The notes: a model not told the origin generated them from the letters alone. 55,818 nt of DNA from Laetiporus sulphureus 93-53 (GCF_001632365.1 NW_024468558.1:232950-288767); one strand, 5' to 3'; shown: positions 33,541-46,607, counted from the stretch's first letter. Translations and numbers: made by a program.

Positions 33541-36500
33541 GCGGTGTGTGATGGGTTAACAGCACATGAGTGAGCGGAATATGCCATCTGCAATTATGCC
33601 TATGACGTAAGCCTTCTAATTTGCTCTTAGCTCTCTCCGATTTGATCTCAATATATGATCAGCTTGTATGAAACCTGCATCGACTTATGGATCCCTCATG
33701 TCTTGCCTATGTACACCACACCCTCATGGTATATGCACAATTTCTATGCAATTTCTCATCGCCTTCTGTGCATTGATTTGTCCCAAAGACACTTGCCTGC
33801 CCCATGTAAAGTATACCGAACGAACATTTTTGATTGCGGTTGGCTGAAGCGCCCGTACAATCCCAAGTACTATCACGATTCCCGGTAGGAGGTTTTCCAT
33901 TATCCATGCGTTCATCCTTGTCTACGTCGAAATAGAAGAACGCTTGCTACTTCGCTGACACGTATTGATGCGCCATGCCAGCAGTTGTCCCGGTGAGGTT
34001 GCACCTCCTCCCGATCCGCGACCAATATTCCACACGGTCCACGCGGTGAGCAACGTGCATCAACGCCCGTACTTCCCATCCATTGGATAGGTGCGTGTCT
34101 TCTTTGATACTCTACCTAGCCGGCCTTAGAATTTGTCCCCTTGTCAACAGTAGGTCCACTCGAGCCATATCATGGAAGAACATGCGTATGATCTCAAGCT
34201 CTCAAGGTTCCCATGAGCATACACATTAACAGAGCCTCCCAGGACCTGGACAGTGGGCCGTGAGCGCCTCGACCCGCACGTGGTACCCAACGACTCGACT
34301 CGCAGGCTTCATTCACCTCCCCGCTAACACCGTATCAAGACTGCCCATGGGCGTATGGACCCGCATCTCAGGGCCGCTGGCGCATCGCGACGCCAGATTG
34401 GCACGGCGAGATTCAGGACTCGCAATGAGATGCGGATCTCAGCACCTGGCTGCGAGATCCGCGGACTGGAGTTACGTTACTTGATTTATTTTAATGCGCG
34501 CGGGCTCTGGTCTGGCTCTGGCTCTGGCCTGAGTGTCGAGGAGCGTCGAGGTCGGGTGGGCGTCTGGGCGAGCTGTTATGTTATGAGAGCATCTGGGGCG
34601 GTGCAGCGGGCGACCTTTGCTTTTCTCCCTTTGCTCTCATGCTGGGCTTCTGTGAAATCCTTGCGGCTCTGTGAAATCCTTGCGGCTCTGTGATATGCCC
34701 TGGGCTTGGAGGCGTGTGTGGAGTAAGGCGCTTCGTTGGGTTGTACTTTCGCTGGCGTCGTGCCCTGAGACTCTTATTTAAGATACAAGGAAAGTTTGGA
34801 AGATGTAGCGCGGTCCGTCCTTCCCAGTAGAACGTGCGAGCGATTGTTTCCCGTCGTTCCTTGTCCCCGCCATGTTTGACCGCTCCTTATGCAGGATACC
34901 GACACCTTGTCCCACTCAGATGCAGAAACTCAACGGCTGCGCCATCGACGACGGATGCTCACGCAAGAGCTGCCATGCCATGAAACGATACAGACGCAGA
35001 GCCACGGTGGATGGTGCGGATCATGCATTTCACAGATGCGATATCCCACGGAACATCACAGCTCACTGGCAGTGTACGATTTAGACTGAAATAAGGCTAT
35101 CTGTGCGGCGACCAATGTTGTCTATCGAAGGACGGGCTGTCGGTGTCGCTCGCCGAGCCAATTTGGACCAAAGTAAGTACGATATCATGTTTGATCGCGA
35201 AACCACCTCGTTAATCATTGCATGCCGTACAGTTACTGTTGCTCGTTTATGCTCAGTCAGATACGCTTTCAAATGCTGTGCCGAGATCTATCGGCATCAC
35301 TATGTACGCGTCTGGGAACCGAACACTTGGTGCCGACTAGCTGTCCAATCGCCAGCCAACGCGCGATTGTATGTTGTGTTGAAGTTGGCCATCATACGTA
35401 TCTTTTCCAATCTATCTATGCCAGAGGTACGCGCTCTCACGATACTAATCTAATGCGCTAACACATTGTTCCTTAAAACCCTGCAGGATTCCGCAGCTGG
35501 AGCGCCGCAGCGCATGGCGAGCGAGGAGGACACTGCGACGAACTACACGAACCACCTTGTCGCGTACATGGTGAGCATCCACCGTCATTGAACATGTTGC
35601 CGTGCAGCTCTTTATTGCGACTCCAAAGTACCCAAGACAACGCCCGCCAGCCACACACCTCGCGTTGATCATGCCTCTTGGCGACCCCCAAGCGCTCCCA
35701 GTAACTATCTGGGCCAACCGCATCACAGGATCGGACGTCTTACATGCACAAACAAGCAAGGCACGCCCTTGCACTGACCGGAATTGAACCGCCAAACGTT
35801 CCTCCGTCATCGTCATCATCATCGCACCGCACGCCACCACGCGATCGCTAAAGTCACATTCGCTTCGCACGTCAAATTCGTACATGCACATGCACAAGTA
35901 GAAGACAGGAGCGCGAGGAGATCGGCGGTGGGGAGTGGTAGAAGAGAATGTGGAGGATACGGCTCAGCGCTCAGCCCTGTGATCGCAAGGAGCGCCTCAG
36001 TCCGTCCGCGCCCATCGCACCGCACACGGATACGGAACAAGACCCACTTGCAACGTCTGAGGATGAAGGTAGGTACGTAAGTAGGGGTGACGGGCAGAGG
36101 CAACCCGCTCTCCTGTTCGCGAAGTCCTTATCGTTATCCATCTGCATTCTGCAGCGGTCCTGGAAATCGCGCAGCTGCAGCTGGCACGTCATGCGCCTCG
36201 GAGTGGCCGGACCTCCTGACCGGGCATGCGTAACTACACGCGCCGTCCTACCGGGTGGTGACACACCCGCAGTGGCAGTGGCACGCGCAATTGGTAGGAG
36301 GAGGATGAGAGAAGGTTCGAATGCTTCGAAGGAAACCGCGAAGCCGCTCCACAGACCCTGGAAGTTGGACTTCAGGATGAACTCGAAAAGAGGAGATTCT
36401 TCCTGCACACGGACGTGCGCTGAAGATGCGAAAAGGATCCTTCGACTCGAAAGGCGGCTCCATAGCGAATGGAGCGTATCCCTTCCTCAGACCTTCGGGC

Positions 36501-39500
36501 CTCAGGCCCTCAAACAGCGACCTCTGGCTCTGGATGAACCTGGTCAGACTCCAGCGAGCGACGAGCGTGCCAATTCCAAGCACCAGACACGATGGGGTTC
36601 CTCCACCGCACTTCCACTTCCACTTCGCACTCAATACTCAATACCCGTCCATCGAGGCTTCGAAGCTTCGAGGTCCGAGGCTGCCGGCAGGGTCCGTCCA
36701 GAGTCCGAGCTTCGCGAGCCCCACAGGAGCACACACGCACAACGTCACCGCGTCGCCATTCTGAAGGTGCGAGGGCACGTTCGTTCTCGGGCAAGGTCCG
36801 CACCGGACTCCGTAGCCGCAGGAAGCGATCATGCGCCCGTGGCGAGTAGAGCGGCCGCATTCGGGGCAGTCCATCCAACTGAGATCTGAACGCTGGTATG
36901 CAGAAGATCAGAAATCCAATTGTGATAACAGCTCAACCTCAGCACTAGTAGTACTCAGCGCGCAGACCAGGAGTCCCGGATGGTGCACGCACGGTACCGG
37001 TGTTCCGTCCCAGCTCGGAGAACTTCACGCTACACGCCTCGATCGCGCGGTCGCACTCCATACAGGCCGCAGTTTCCCCGCAATTAATGTGCAACGCCTC
37101 ACCCAGAACACGAAATTGAGCGGAACATGCCGAGCGAGCGATGTTCTGCTGCGTCCTTACGCCACGCGCTCTGCCGGCCGGCGTGCAAGTCTGTTTTCTT
37201 GCCTAATGGAGGGAGGGTGGAATGCGGTGCGACGCGTGTCGTGGTTATCATTGTGGCTTGATGGGATGCTGACGATCGATCGACTGGTCGACGCACAGTG
37301 TTAGCAGGCGATGCACCGATAGTCTCTCCATTGCACGCAAGGATAAACTGTACCATCCAGACCAGACCACCAGGGTCCCAGGATCCCACACGCCGTCCTA
37401 CCAGCACCCAACCAGTCCGAGTCTGGAACCCGGCGACCCATGGGCTGCCCTCCCACCCGGCGGTCTCGATCGCATCGCATCGCATACGTCTATCACTCAT
37501 AGAGTGCGTGTGATCTCATCCTCGAGTCGAACCGGTGACGACACTCTTCATTATGCGTTATGAGCCATATGGCGATGGGCGAAGATCGATGAGGATACAG
37601 GCGAGTGCAATGGGTCGGCGACCTGTACTTCGATACCCGACTTCTGATAGCCTGCATGCTTGGATGTGCGCCGTTGGAGAGCTAGATGCCAGTCTCGCAA
37701 GCCTTCGCTACCCGCGGGTATTGAAGCTCAAGAACTGGCAAGTATCCGTGCCAACGTCGCCCTCGCACTCATCATGCATCATGACCAAGTGCTCCCACTC
37801 CCACCACCACTTGATCTCGCAACTTCCCATGCAACCCCGCACGCTCCGGATCCAGACCCTCACGCATATATGCGCGCGATCGGGATGACGACGCTTCCAT
37901 TGAGATAAGCTAACACGGTCCCGCGATCGACGTGGGCTCGACGGCTCTCGAGAGTCTGGCCCGCGCCCACAGGTGCTAAAGTGCGATCCTGTGTTATGGT
38001 TACGCAGAACGGAAGCTTTTTGATTGGCTCCTGCGCAGGTGGCGGGGGCTGCAGAGGCCAAAGGTGGGTCAGTCGGTGGCACCTTAGGAGGGTCCGATGA
38101 TGGTTTGCGTGGATTTCGGATTGAATGCATGTCGATGCAACTGGTGGCAGTCGGAGTCGGAGGAGAGGCTTGATGCGTGGATGACCGAAAGAGGCGAACG
38201 CTGATCATTGCAGAGACGCCTCCGGTGACAGGTCCGGGTCTGGACCGGCGCTTGGTGTGTGTACTGGATTAGACAGACCGCCACTACAAGAATAGATGGG
38301 TGGTACAATACACGGACGACCCGACGCTCGTTCGCTGAGGTACGCGAAGCAACGCAAGAGCCGTCCAGAACGCACCCGTTCTTCGACAGTGAGCACAAGC
38401 TGGCGGCTCAGCCATAGCGAAATCCCTCGCGCACGACGCAGGATTTCTCCACTCGCTATTCAGGAGCATCTCGCGCGCGACGCAATGACGATATCCAAGT
38501 CGGACGATGGACATCGCATCACGACAGGAGGCGAATTTGTTTGTGCGAAGAGCGATGACGCGTGCGCGTGCGGGAATTTGTAGTGGCGTGAGCCAGGCGC
38601 GTCCGTGCGCTCACATGACGCACTCGAATTTGTAGTGGGCGGAGTTTCCGTTGTTGGTGGTGGTGTGCGGGCTGGCAGCAGCACTGGCGAAAGTCAATCG
38701 TGAGCGTGAATGGAGTTGCGCGGCTCGGAGGAGGGTCTGGGCTGGGTTGTGGGAGGTGGTTGTGTGCGGTCTGGGGCGAGGCTCGGGTTGCTGGCTGTGG
38801 CGAGGAGTAATGCGGCGCGGACCGGGGCGCCGGCGCGGCCGTGTGCCGGGAGATTGGCGCCATGGCGCTCGAGTTAGCGGAGGAAGGCGACGAGAACGGT
38901 CTGGACAGGCGTCGGGACCGAGCGTACGATGCTCGTCTGTGATGTAACTGGTATGTACGATAATGTTGCTCGGTAGGCGACGGACGGAGAGTGCGAAGGG
39001 CACGGACCGAGCAACGTGGTGTGCACGTGGCGATCCAATATGGGCCAAAGGGCGGGAAATGTCTGAAATGTTGGGCGGCCACTCGGGAGTTGGGACGGAT
39101 CGATCTGGCGGAGTGGAGAGGGATCTGTGGAAGGCGGGAGAGTACCTGCTCAATCGCCGTGGCCCAGGCACATAGGCTGTCAGCCACAGCACGGTCCAGA
39201 CCCTCCTGCGGGCGAGCAGATGGGTCTAGACCAGTCGCCTTTTCTGATCCGCAGACGCTCGTCGCTGCGATCCCTGCGCTCCCGCGGACGCGGGCTGCAA
39301 CGACGGCGTCGATGAGGTCGATAGTGCCCTCGGAGGGCAGGGGACGGCGAGGGGAGGGCGTGCGTCGGGGAAATACCAATATCGATGGAGCAAAAAAGGG
39401 GAATTCCGGAGAGGATATGGGAGGGGGCGTGGGAGTATTTACGTATTTGGCGGAGAGGGACGATTGCATATAGACTTGCTCTGAAATCTGCACGCCAACA

Positions 39501-39563
39501 AGCACCTGGCCCCCGCGGTCGATCCTATCCTCCACTCCCCTCAGCCTCGATCTCCCGCCTAAA
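33541..39563. other. Six-kilobase gene-poor stretch
   Basis: I find no supported gene here. GC-rich open frames at 35,948-36,889 (plus) and 38,519-39,535 (minus) have no recognisable domain. The latter contains one exon-like segment ending AIEQ at a CAG/GTACTC donor near 39,147, so a divergent partner of SKN7 is not excluded. A 19-base tandem duplication (TGTGAAATCCTTGCGGCTC) occurs near 34,650-34,690. Short simple repeats (CTGGCTCTGGCT and similar) are scattered. Confidence 0.5.
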
Positions 39564-42500
39564 ATGGACCAGTCTAGTCAGTATCAGCAGCAGCGCCAGC
39601 AGCTCTTCCAGTCCCCCCAACTCCCCCCGCCCTCCTCCCTCCACCTCTCCTCCTTCGCCCGCAACAACACCCTCCCCCCCATCTCCCACCTCCCCTCGAA
39701 TGCACGATACCCCCCGCCCACCTACCCACACCCCTCGCTCTCCAACACCGCAGCTCAGCTCCCGCCCCCGCCCCTCGCCTCTTCGTCTACACTCCCCTGG
39801 CCCTCGCGCACCAGCAGCTCGCGCGACGAGCTCTCTCCACCACTACGACCCCTGTCTGACTCGAGGCCAGCTAAACGCATGGAGCGCGAAGACCGGCAAC
39901 CAGCTCCGGCTCCACAGCAGGAGCACGCCGTCAAGCATGAGGGCGAGGACGGCATGCCATCCACAAGCGATTTTGTCAAGAAGCTGTACAAGTGAGTACC
40001 CGTGACACGCTCTGGTTGATTCCTAAGCATATATGCGATCAGGATGCTCGAGGACACGTCGTGGTCGCACGTCGTTTCGTGGGGCCCTCAGGGCGACTGC
40101 TTTGTCGTCAAGGACATGAACGAGTTCACAAAGTCCATCCTGCCCCGCATGTTCAAGCACTCCAACTTTGCATCCTTCGTCCGACAGCTGAACAAGTACG
40201 ACTTTCACAAGGTGCGCGCGATCCTTGCCTTTGTCTCCGACGCGTTCCTGACGGCGCTCCCACGTAGGTGAAGAACTCCGATGACAATCAGTTCGGCGAA
40301 CACGTGTGTACCAGCGCCTCGCGCATTCTAACCTCCGAACGCTCCATGCTAATATCCTCCGTGCTTCGCAGAGTTGGACGTTCCGGCATCCCGACTTCCA
40401 TGTAGACCGGCGAGATGCGCTCGAGAACATCAAGCGCAAGGTGCCGGCCGCGCGCAAATCCAACGCGCGCAATCCGTCTTCGCCCTCTCCGCCCAACGCG
40501 ACCGTCGAAGCGCTACAGGCGCAACTCGAACGGCTCACGCGCGACCAGGAGGAGCTCGTCGCACACGTGCGCAACCTCGAGACCAACTACCAGAACGTGC
40601 TCGGCGAGATGGTCAACTTCCAGCGCAACATGGCGCAGCAGGACGGGTTGATGCAGAACTTGATACAGTACTTTTTGCAGCTCGAGAATGGTGGGGGATC
40701 ATTTAATAGTACATGAGCGAAACCGGACACTAAGCGATCCTCTCTTCTTCCCCCTTTTTTTTTACATGTTGCCCGCATTGCACACTATGTTGTATCACAA
40801 ATCTCTCTCGCTCTCGCTCTCGCTGTCGCAATATTTCCTCTCGACTCGATAATCCAAATCATCGCCCTAATCAAAAAAACGAAACTTCACTTCTTCCGGA
40901 CCCGAAATCAATCGCTCGCTGGAAAACGCCAAACCTTGATGACACCGCGGTCTCGCCCCGCCTGGCCCCGCCCGTGCGTCCATAACATCCACTCTCACTC
41001 TCTGTCTGTCTGGAACCGCCCTCCGTAATGTTCCCATCATCATCATGAACCCACCGCGGTCCAGGCAAAGTCAAGGCAGAAGAGCTCTCGGCCTCGAACA
41101 ACCCCGGCGGCGGTGCGTTCCAGGACGCGAACCCTTTCCTCCCTGCGACCGAGGCCCAACGCATGATGGGCGCTTACCCCGACGGCGACGTCGCGCGCGC
41201 GTCCCTCGCGCAGATGAACGAGATCTCGCGACGTGCCGAGGTCGCGGGGATGTCCTTTGCCCCGCCCGCTGCGGGCGCCAACAACGCTGGCGCGGGCAGT
41301 GGGAACGCGGGGGCGTCGAGCTCGAGAGGCGCACAGACCCCCGCGGGGAGCATGTCGAGGATCATGGCCGCTGCGGCGGGTTTGGGCGGCGACGCGCCTG
41401 TGCGCCCCATGTCCCGTCAGGATGCGCTCGCTAGGATTGAGGAGCTATCACGCCAGCGGCCCGCATCAGCTCAAGGCCAGGGTCAAACCCAGGGGACGAC
41501 CTCACAGACTGGCGCGTCCACCTCCACGGGCACCTCCTCTGAGACGACGGGCTTTGACCCCGACGCGTTCCTGCTCGGCGCAGGCGCGGTCGGGGCCTAT
41601 GGCCAGCAGAGCCTGTCGCATGAGGGCTTGCAGGTGTTCACGGTGGGCCACCTGATGCCGAAGAGCACGCTCGAGGACGAGAACGGGAATTGGGCGATGG
41701 ACGCGAACATGCTTAACCAGGTCGTGATGCCCACGCCGCAGGGCATGGGCGGCGACCCTGAGCAGGAGGACGAGGGGAGCCCGAAGGGCCCGTACTCGCT
41801 TGGTGCGGCTGCGGCTGCGGCTGCTGCATCGAGCAGCGCGGCGCCTGCGTTTGGCGAGGCGGGCCCGAGCACGCGTCCTGGGAGCGCACAGAAGCTGCGC
41901 GTGCGGCGGAGCACGTACGTCCCCGGGTGGGCGGTCCCGCCCCGCGTGCTGCTGGTGGACGACGACGCGGTGTCGCGGCGGCTCTCGAGCAAGTTTTTGC
42001 AGGTGTTTGGGTGCACGATCGACGTGGCTGTGGACGGCGTCGGCGCGGTGAACAAGATGAATTTGGAAAAGTATGATTTGGTGTTGATGGATATCGTGAT
42101 GCCCAAGTTGGACGGTGTGAGCGCGACGTCGCTCATTCGCCAGTTTGACCATATGACGCCGATCATTTCGATGACGAGCAATTCGAAGCCGAATGAGATT
42201 ATCAAGTATTATTCGTCCGGGATGAATGATATTCTGCCGAAGCCGTTCACGAAGGATGGGCTCTTGGAGATGCTCGAGGTCGGTTTTCTCGTTCTTCGGT
42301 GTGTATGCGGTGCTGATGGCGTTGTGGTGATTTTTTAGAAACACCTTATGCACCTCAAGGTCATCCAGACGATGCAAAAAGTCCCACGCAGCGTGGGCAT
42401 CCCACCGCTCTCGGACCCCAACTTTGACCAGGCGCTCACTTTGCAGGTCAACGCCGCCGCGGCGAACAGCGGCGGGCTCGGGCTCACTCCGCTCGGCGAG

Positions 42501-42716
42501 GACGACGGGAAGATCAACCCGCTTGCGGGGATGGGCCTCACGGATGAGCAGTATACGCTTATACTGCAGAATCTGGTGAATGGCGAGTCGTTCATGGGGA
42601 TTGGGTCGCTTGATGGTGGGATGGAGGCTGTGGGCGTTACGGGCGGCAAGCGGCCCCTTGATGATGCGTCGGATGGGCGGGATCCGAAGCGCAGTCGGTT
42701 TGAAGTGGTCGAGTGA
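39564..42716 (+). CDS. SKN7: SKN7/PRR1-type transcription factor: HSF DNA-binding domain plus response-regulator receiver
   Basis: Six exons encode the nuclear end of a two-component (histidine kinase, Ypd1, Skn7) relay for oxidative and osmotic stress. The start at 39,564 gives a Gln/Pro/Ser-rich leader of about 140 residues. Then comes an HSF-type domain ([41 protein letters not shown]) spread over four exons. A coiled coil ([18 protein letters not shown]) is next, then a long low-complexity linker with an Ala run. The receiver domain carries VLLVDDD, the phospho-acceptor in VLMDIVMP and the conserved Lys in LPKPF. A short tail ends at 42,716. The fourth intron (40,691-41,064, 374 bases) is far longer than its neighbours and separates the DNA-binding half from the receiver half. 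Its GTGGGG donor is weak. Confidence 0.93.
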
Positions 42717-43337
42717 GCCGGCCGTGCTCCGTGCGTCTTAGAGGAGATTTGGAGAGCGCCGCTGTCGCGGACGCGTTAAGTTATTGTTGATTGTGGACCA
42801 TGACGTTGTCAAGATGAAAATGAACGCCCCCTTTCCCTATCCTACCCGTACATGCCTGCATGCATGCGTGCGAGCCAAAGTCCACCCCGCTCCCTTTCCC
42901 TTGCCTTTCATGCACCCTCCCTGTATTGGTCAAGTTACCCGAGGTCTACGGATACGCGCCTCACATCATGTTATGATACTATCACGCTATGCCCATGCTC
43001 GATCTGTCCACTGTCAGACGCACGCCATGTCTCATCTTTGTAATGGTCCTTGTATCATTAGTTCCGTGTATAGTAGCCTTAATCGCAGGGAATAAATAGC
43101 CGTGTCTACGGTATTAGAATTTAGACGTGGACGAGCGGTTTCTTCCGAGTGAGTGATGGATAAGATTGAATGCGATGCTACGGTGCTACGGTACATGCAT
43201 ATGGCGGATGTCATGGTGCAGTCGGCAGGATCCGCGGGGCCGTGCGTATGATGCATGACTCCTCCCTCCTCCCACGACATTCGGAAGACCGAAAGGAGAG
43301 ATTGCGTTGTGCCCGTGTCAGTGCCTGTCATGGTATG
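42717..43337. other. Convergent spacer between SKN7 and the cis-prenyltransferase
   Basis: The 3' ends of both genes face each other here. It contains only short open frames and no recognisable gene or notable repeat. Confidence 0.6.
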
Positions 43338-44644
43338 CTATGACGACGAGGGGGAAAGCGACGGCTGTTGCGATTGCGACCAGACCTTGCGCTGGTAGTC
43401 TAGGAGGATGGGGACAAAGTCCCACAGACCAAAGTCGGGCCAGTATGTAGAAGAGAATTGCAGTTGGGTGTCTTCGCAGCACTGCGTGCCGAACGGAAGT
43501 TCGCACGAAGTACGGAGTACGGAGCGCGCAGCACGGAGCCGATGCAAATTACGGGCAGGCGCGGGGTGAACGTGAGAGAAAGGCGGATGGGTGAGGTTCG
43601 CGGGAGAACAGACGCGGATGTGTGTGGGGTGCTTACCTGCCAGAGGAGGTAGTCGCTCAGACGCTTGACGCCGGAGGTGCGAACTAGGATGTCGAGCGGT
43701 GGGCTGCGTGCAAGGGAGGTCTTGAGGTGAGCGTCGATGTCGGATTCGGTGATCTCTCTGTGGGGTGAGGGACGGACAGTTAGTAAGGAGATGGGCAAGC
43801 GGTTGGTGAAGTGAGGTGAGGACGTACGGGTGGGCGGTAGGGTCCTGTAGGGCGTCTTGGACGGCTGATGATACGGCAGCTGTGATGTCGTCTCGCGCGC
43901 CGTAGGGCATGCAGATGTTCAGGATAGCACTGCGAGCGAGGGAAGTTATTGTGTTAGCGGATTGTACACGTTGTGTTTCTGCGACAAGCGCTCCGTGATG
44001 ACACGTAGAACATCTTATCACGGATGGTTGATGTAGAGGAACAAGGACTGAGCGTACTCACCGGTCGTTATGTCGCGTCATCTCCTCTGCTTTGCGCACA
44101 GCGAGCTGGACTCGCGGCGGGAGCAGCTCGGTCTTGCCGAGCACGTTCAAGCGCACGCCGAATTCGTCCAGTAGCTCTCTGCGTGGCTACTTAATACACA
44201 CGACTGTTGAGGGAAAAGACGTAGACCACTTGCCCATGTTGACACATTTCAAGCAGTTTCTCTTCTGCGAGATTCATGAGGGCTTGCACTTCCTCCGGGG
44301 TGCGCTTGAAGTTCTCCAAAGCAAACGCGTATACCGATACACATCGCACGTTCAGGCGCATGCATATCTTCAGCACCTGAACACACAACTCCTCACGTCA
44401 GCGCACGAAACACAGTCCCATAGCCCATAGAACGTACGCGTCGCAACGCGAGGAACCCATCGGAATGTCCCTCGAAAACGCGTTTATTGTGCATCCGCGC
44501 ATAGCGGCGATTTCCGTCCATGACAAAGGCGACATGCCTGGGGACCGGCCCTGCTGCGAGTACGGTGAGAAGGGCATCCTGGGCCTTGTCGGACGCGGTG
44601 TCTGCGAGCCAGCTGCAGTAGCGCGAAATGAGCTGGAATACCAT
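43338..44644 (-). CDS. cis-Prenyltransferase (dehydrodolichyl diphosphate synthase, Rer2/Srt1-like)
   Basis: Several exons encode an undecaprenyl/dehydrodolichyl diphosphate synthase. It extends farnesyl diphosphate with isopentenyl units in cis, making the lipid carrier for protein glycosylation on the ER. The start at 44,644 gives MVFQLISRYCSW. Motifs in order: HVAFVMDGNRRYAR with the catalytic Asp, SVYAFALENFKR, then PYGARDDI, the substrate-binding RTSGVKRLSDYLLWQ, and the C-terminal STYWPDFGLWDF. Introns are 45-110 bases. The gene ends at 43,338 in a short Ser-rich tail. It is head-to-head with the SWIM/RING gene. Confidence 0.93.
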
Positions 44645-44770
44645 GTCGTGGGAAATATTGCCTCTTGCGCGCACAACTTTGAACCCAGCGGCACTCGCGC
44701 GGCGCGTCCTGTGTTGTGGCCTTTCCTTCTCTCTCTCTCTTTCTGTGGTACACAGTCCGCGCAACAGGAC
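44645..44770. promoter_or_regulatory. Short divergent promoter between cis-prenyltransferase and SWIM/RING genes
   Basis: Only 126 bases separate the two start codons, so both genes must share core promoter sequence or have overlapping 5' leaders. The stretch contains a pyrimidine tract (CCTTCTCTCTCTCTCTTTC, about 44,725) of the kind often found near fungal transcription starts. No TATA box is obvious. Confidence 0.6.
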
Positions 44771-46215
44771 ATGCCGAAAAGAAAGGCTGTCGAGGACGAG
44801 CACGACGCACTGGTGCCTCCGCGTCCTGCACGATCGCGTCCGTCGCATTCAAGCGGCTACACCTACTCGTCCAGCCACACCGCCGCGTACCCGACCGCGA
44901 ACGTGGCATCTTCCTCATCTCATCCCATCGCGTGTGGTGATTTGGACATCGCGCCTCCGAAGAAGAAGGCAAGGAAGAAGAAGGATTCTGATGCATCGCC
45001 GGTGGAGAAGCGCGGGGCTATGTTCAGGAAGAAATGCCTGAAGAGCATCCTCGAAAGGTTTGATAGGGTCATGAGGCAAAGGTGAGTGTTCCTTGTGTGT
45101 CTGACGCATTTCATGTGCTAAAGCTTTCATTGAATCTTATAACAGATTCTATATGGTCGATAGACGTAGGAATGATGACGAACTCAAGGAGGAGTTCAGT
45201 GTACTCGGCTCGACCGGGAACGTAAGTCGGCGTCACTTTTCACATTTGCAGTGATGATGTATCCGCGTAGGTGTACACTGTGACCATTGACAGAAAGCCC
45301 TCGTGCGACTGTAAGCATGGCTTGCGCTTCACTTGCGACATGTTACTGATCCGCGCTACATTGGCAGGCCCAGACGCAAAGAAGGGTAATCACTGCAAGC
45401 ACATCGTAAGGCCGAATCCTTGTATTGAGCTATTCTGAGGTCTCATAATTCGTTCTAGATCTTTATTTTTCTTAAAGGTACAGCACTTGTCCCACTTATG
45501 CTCTATCGGGACTCACCCGACACCAGTGCTGCAAGTGACACCACAGTCCGGTTTTTGGTATCAGAAGTAGGCATCACCTTTTAACTACACCCACCCGCTC
45601 TTACCTCTCGCATTTCCTCACAATAGAGCCCTGCTCACCTCCGAGCTTCAACACATCTTCACCCACGCACCGCCCTCTCCAGCAGCCGTCACCAACGCCC
45701 GCGCACAAAAAGCCTTCGCCGTCGCCACCGGCAAAGCGTCCCCCAGCTCCGCCGACCAGAACCCGAAAAAGCGAATCCCGGGCGAGGAAGATGACTGTCC
45801 CATCTGCTACGACAAAATGCACGGCACGGCAGAGGCGAAGCTCGAGTTCTGTGAGGAATGCGGGAACGCGCTGCACAAGGAGTGTTTCCAGCAGTGTGCG
45901 TGTCGCTCCTCTTTCCGTTGCTCTTTCGCTTGGGATTTTTGTTGACCCTGGTGGTTTTATAGGGGCGGCGACGGCTCGTCAGCACCAGAAGGAGCTGACA
46001 TGCGTGTTCTGCCGGGCAAAGTGGGTCATCGCAGGTGCAGCGGCAGGCACCTCCGCCGATGCAGCTGAGGGGTATATCAACCTAGGCAGCGTTGCAGGAA
46101 TGAGTCCTGTCCGCGACACCAGTACTTGTGAGTCTCCACTGCTTTCTTGTACAGATCGACATGATCTGATTGAGCAGCAGATCATAATAGGTATTGGCGG
46201 GGCAAGAGACGTTAA
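44771..46215 (+). CDS. SWIM plus RING-type zinc-finger protein, probable E3 ubiquitin ligase
   Basis: About eight short exons join in frame. After a start at 44,771 (MPKRKAVEDEHD) come a basic Ser-rich leader with a nuclear-type signal (PPKKKARKKKD) and a conserved helical region (FRKKCLKSILERFDRVMRQRF). A SWIM zinc finger of CxC...CxH form follows, CDC-PDAKKGNHCKH, built from two exons. Then FWYQKALLTSEL and a RING-like domain: CPIC, FCEEC, HKEC, and CVFC after an intron. The order matches fungal SWIM/RING proteins resembling ZSWIM2. The last exon, ending RYWRGKRR at 46,215, is my best splice choice but less sure. E3 activity is inferred from the RING. Confidence 0.85.
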
Positions 46216-46607
46216 GGTTACCTGTCATGATCTCCTGTTCTTGATTCGTATGTCTCATTTCTCATACAATTACATAAGAGTACTGTAAAATATCAAAGTG
46301 ATGGTCGATCCGAGTGATGAGTGGAATTGACGTGACACTGATCATACATGGGAGACAATGCATGCATACATCCTGTAACGATCAGTAGGTCCTTGCGTTG
46401 CTCCAGTCGTGAGCCATGACACATACCCATACATTATGACATGAGGAGGCGGGGAAAAACGCGAGTGGACGAAACGAAGACGGATACGCGAGAAATGGAC
46501 AAACGTTAATGGACGAGGGGATAGAAAGCGAGGGATGGGATAGACATAACATAACGGACACATCGTAACGTAGTATAATCGTCAAGAAGAGACAGCAAAG
46601 CGCGAGC
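46216..46607. other. Convergent spacer; no gene seen
   Basis: This short stretch lies between the 3' ends of the SWIM/RING gene (plus) and the basic-protein gene (minus). It contains only short chance open frames. Confidence 0.6.

Noticed and set aside
35740..35860. tRNA-like or SINE-like element on the minus strand (GGTTCAATTCC resembles a B box)
   Set aside because: The putative T-arm pairs poorly, no acceptor stem can be formed with upstream sequence, and the A-box match is weak.
35948..36889. A 313-codon open frame on the plus strand
   Set aside because: The composition is Arg/Ser/Ala-rich, as expected from chance frames in GC-rich DNA. It overlaps equally long frames on the other strand and shows no domain, signal or splice context.
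38519..39535. A 338-codon open frame on the minus strand divergent from SKN7
   Set aside because: It is mostly low-complexity Pro/Ser/Arg sequence with no family match. Only one short exon-like part is noted under the gene-poor region.
40896..41200. A separate response-regulator gene starting near 41,163
   Set aside because: The frame upstream of 41,163 is open to a CAG acceptor at 41,064 and joins in phase with the HSF exon. The HSF plus receiver order is that of SKN7, so one gene is more likely.
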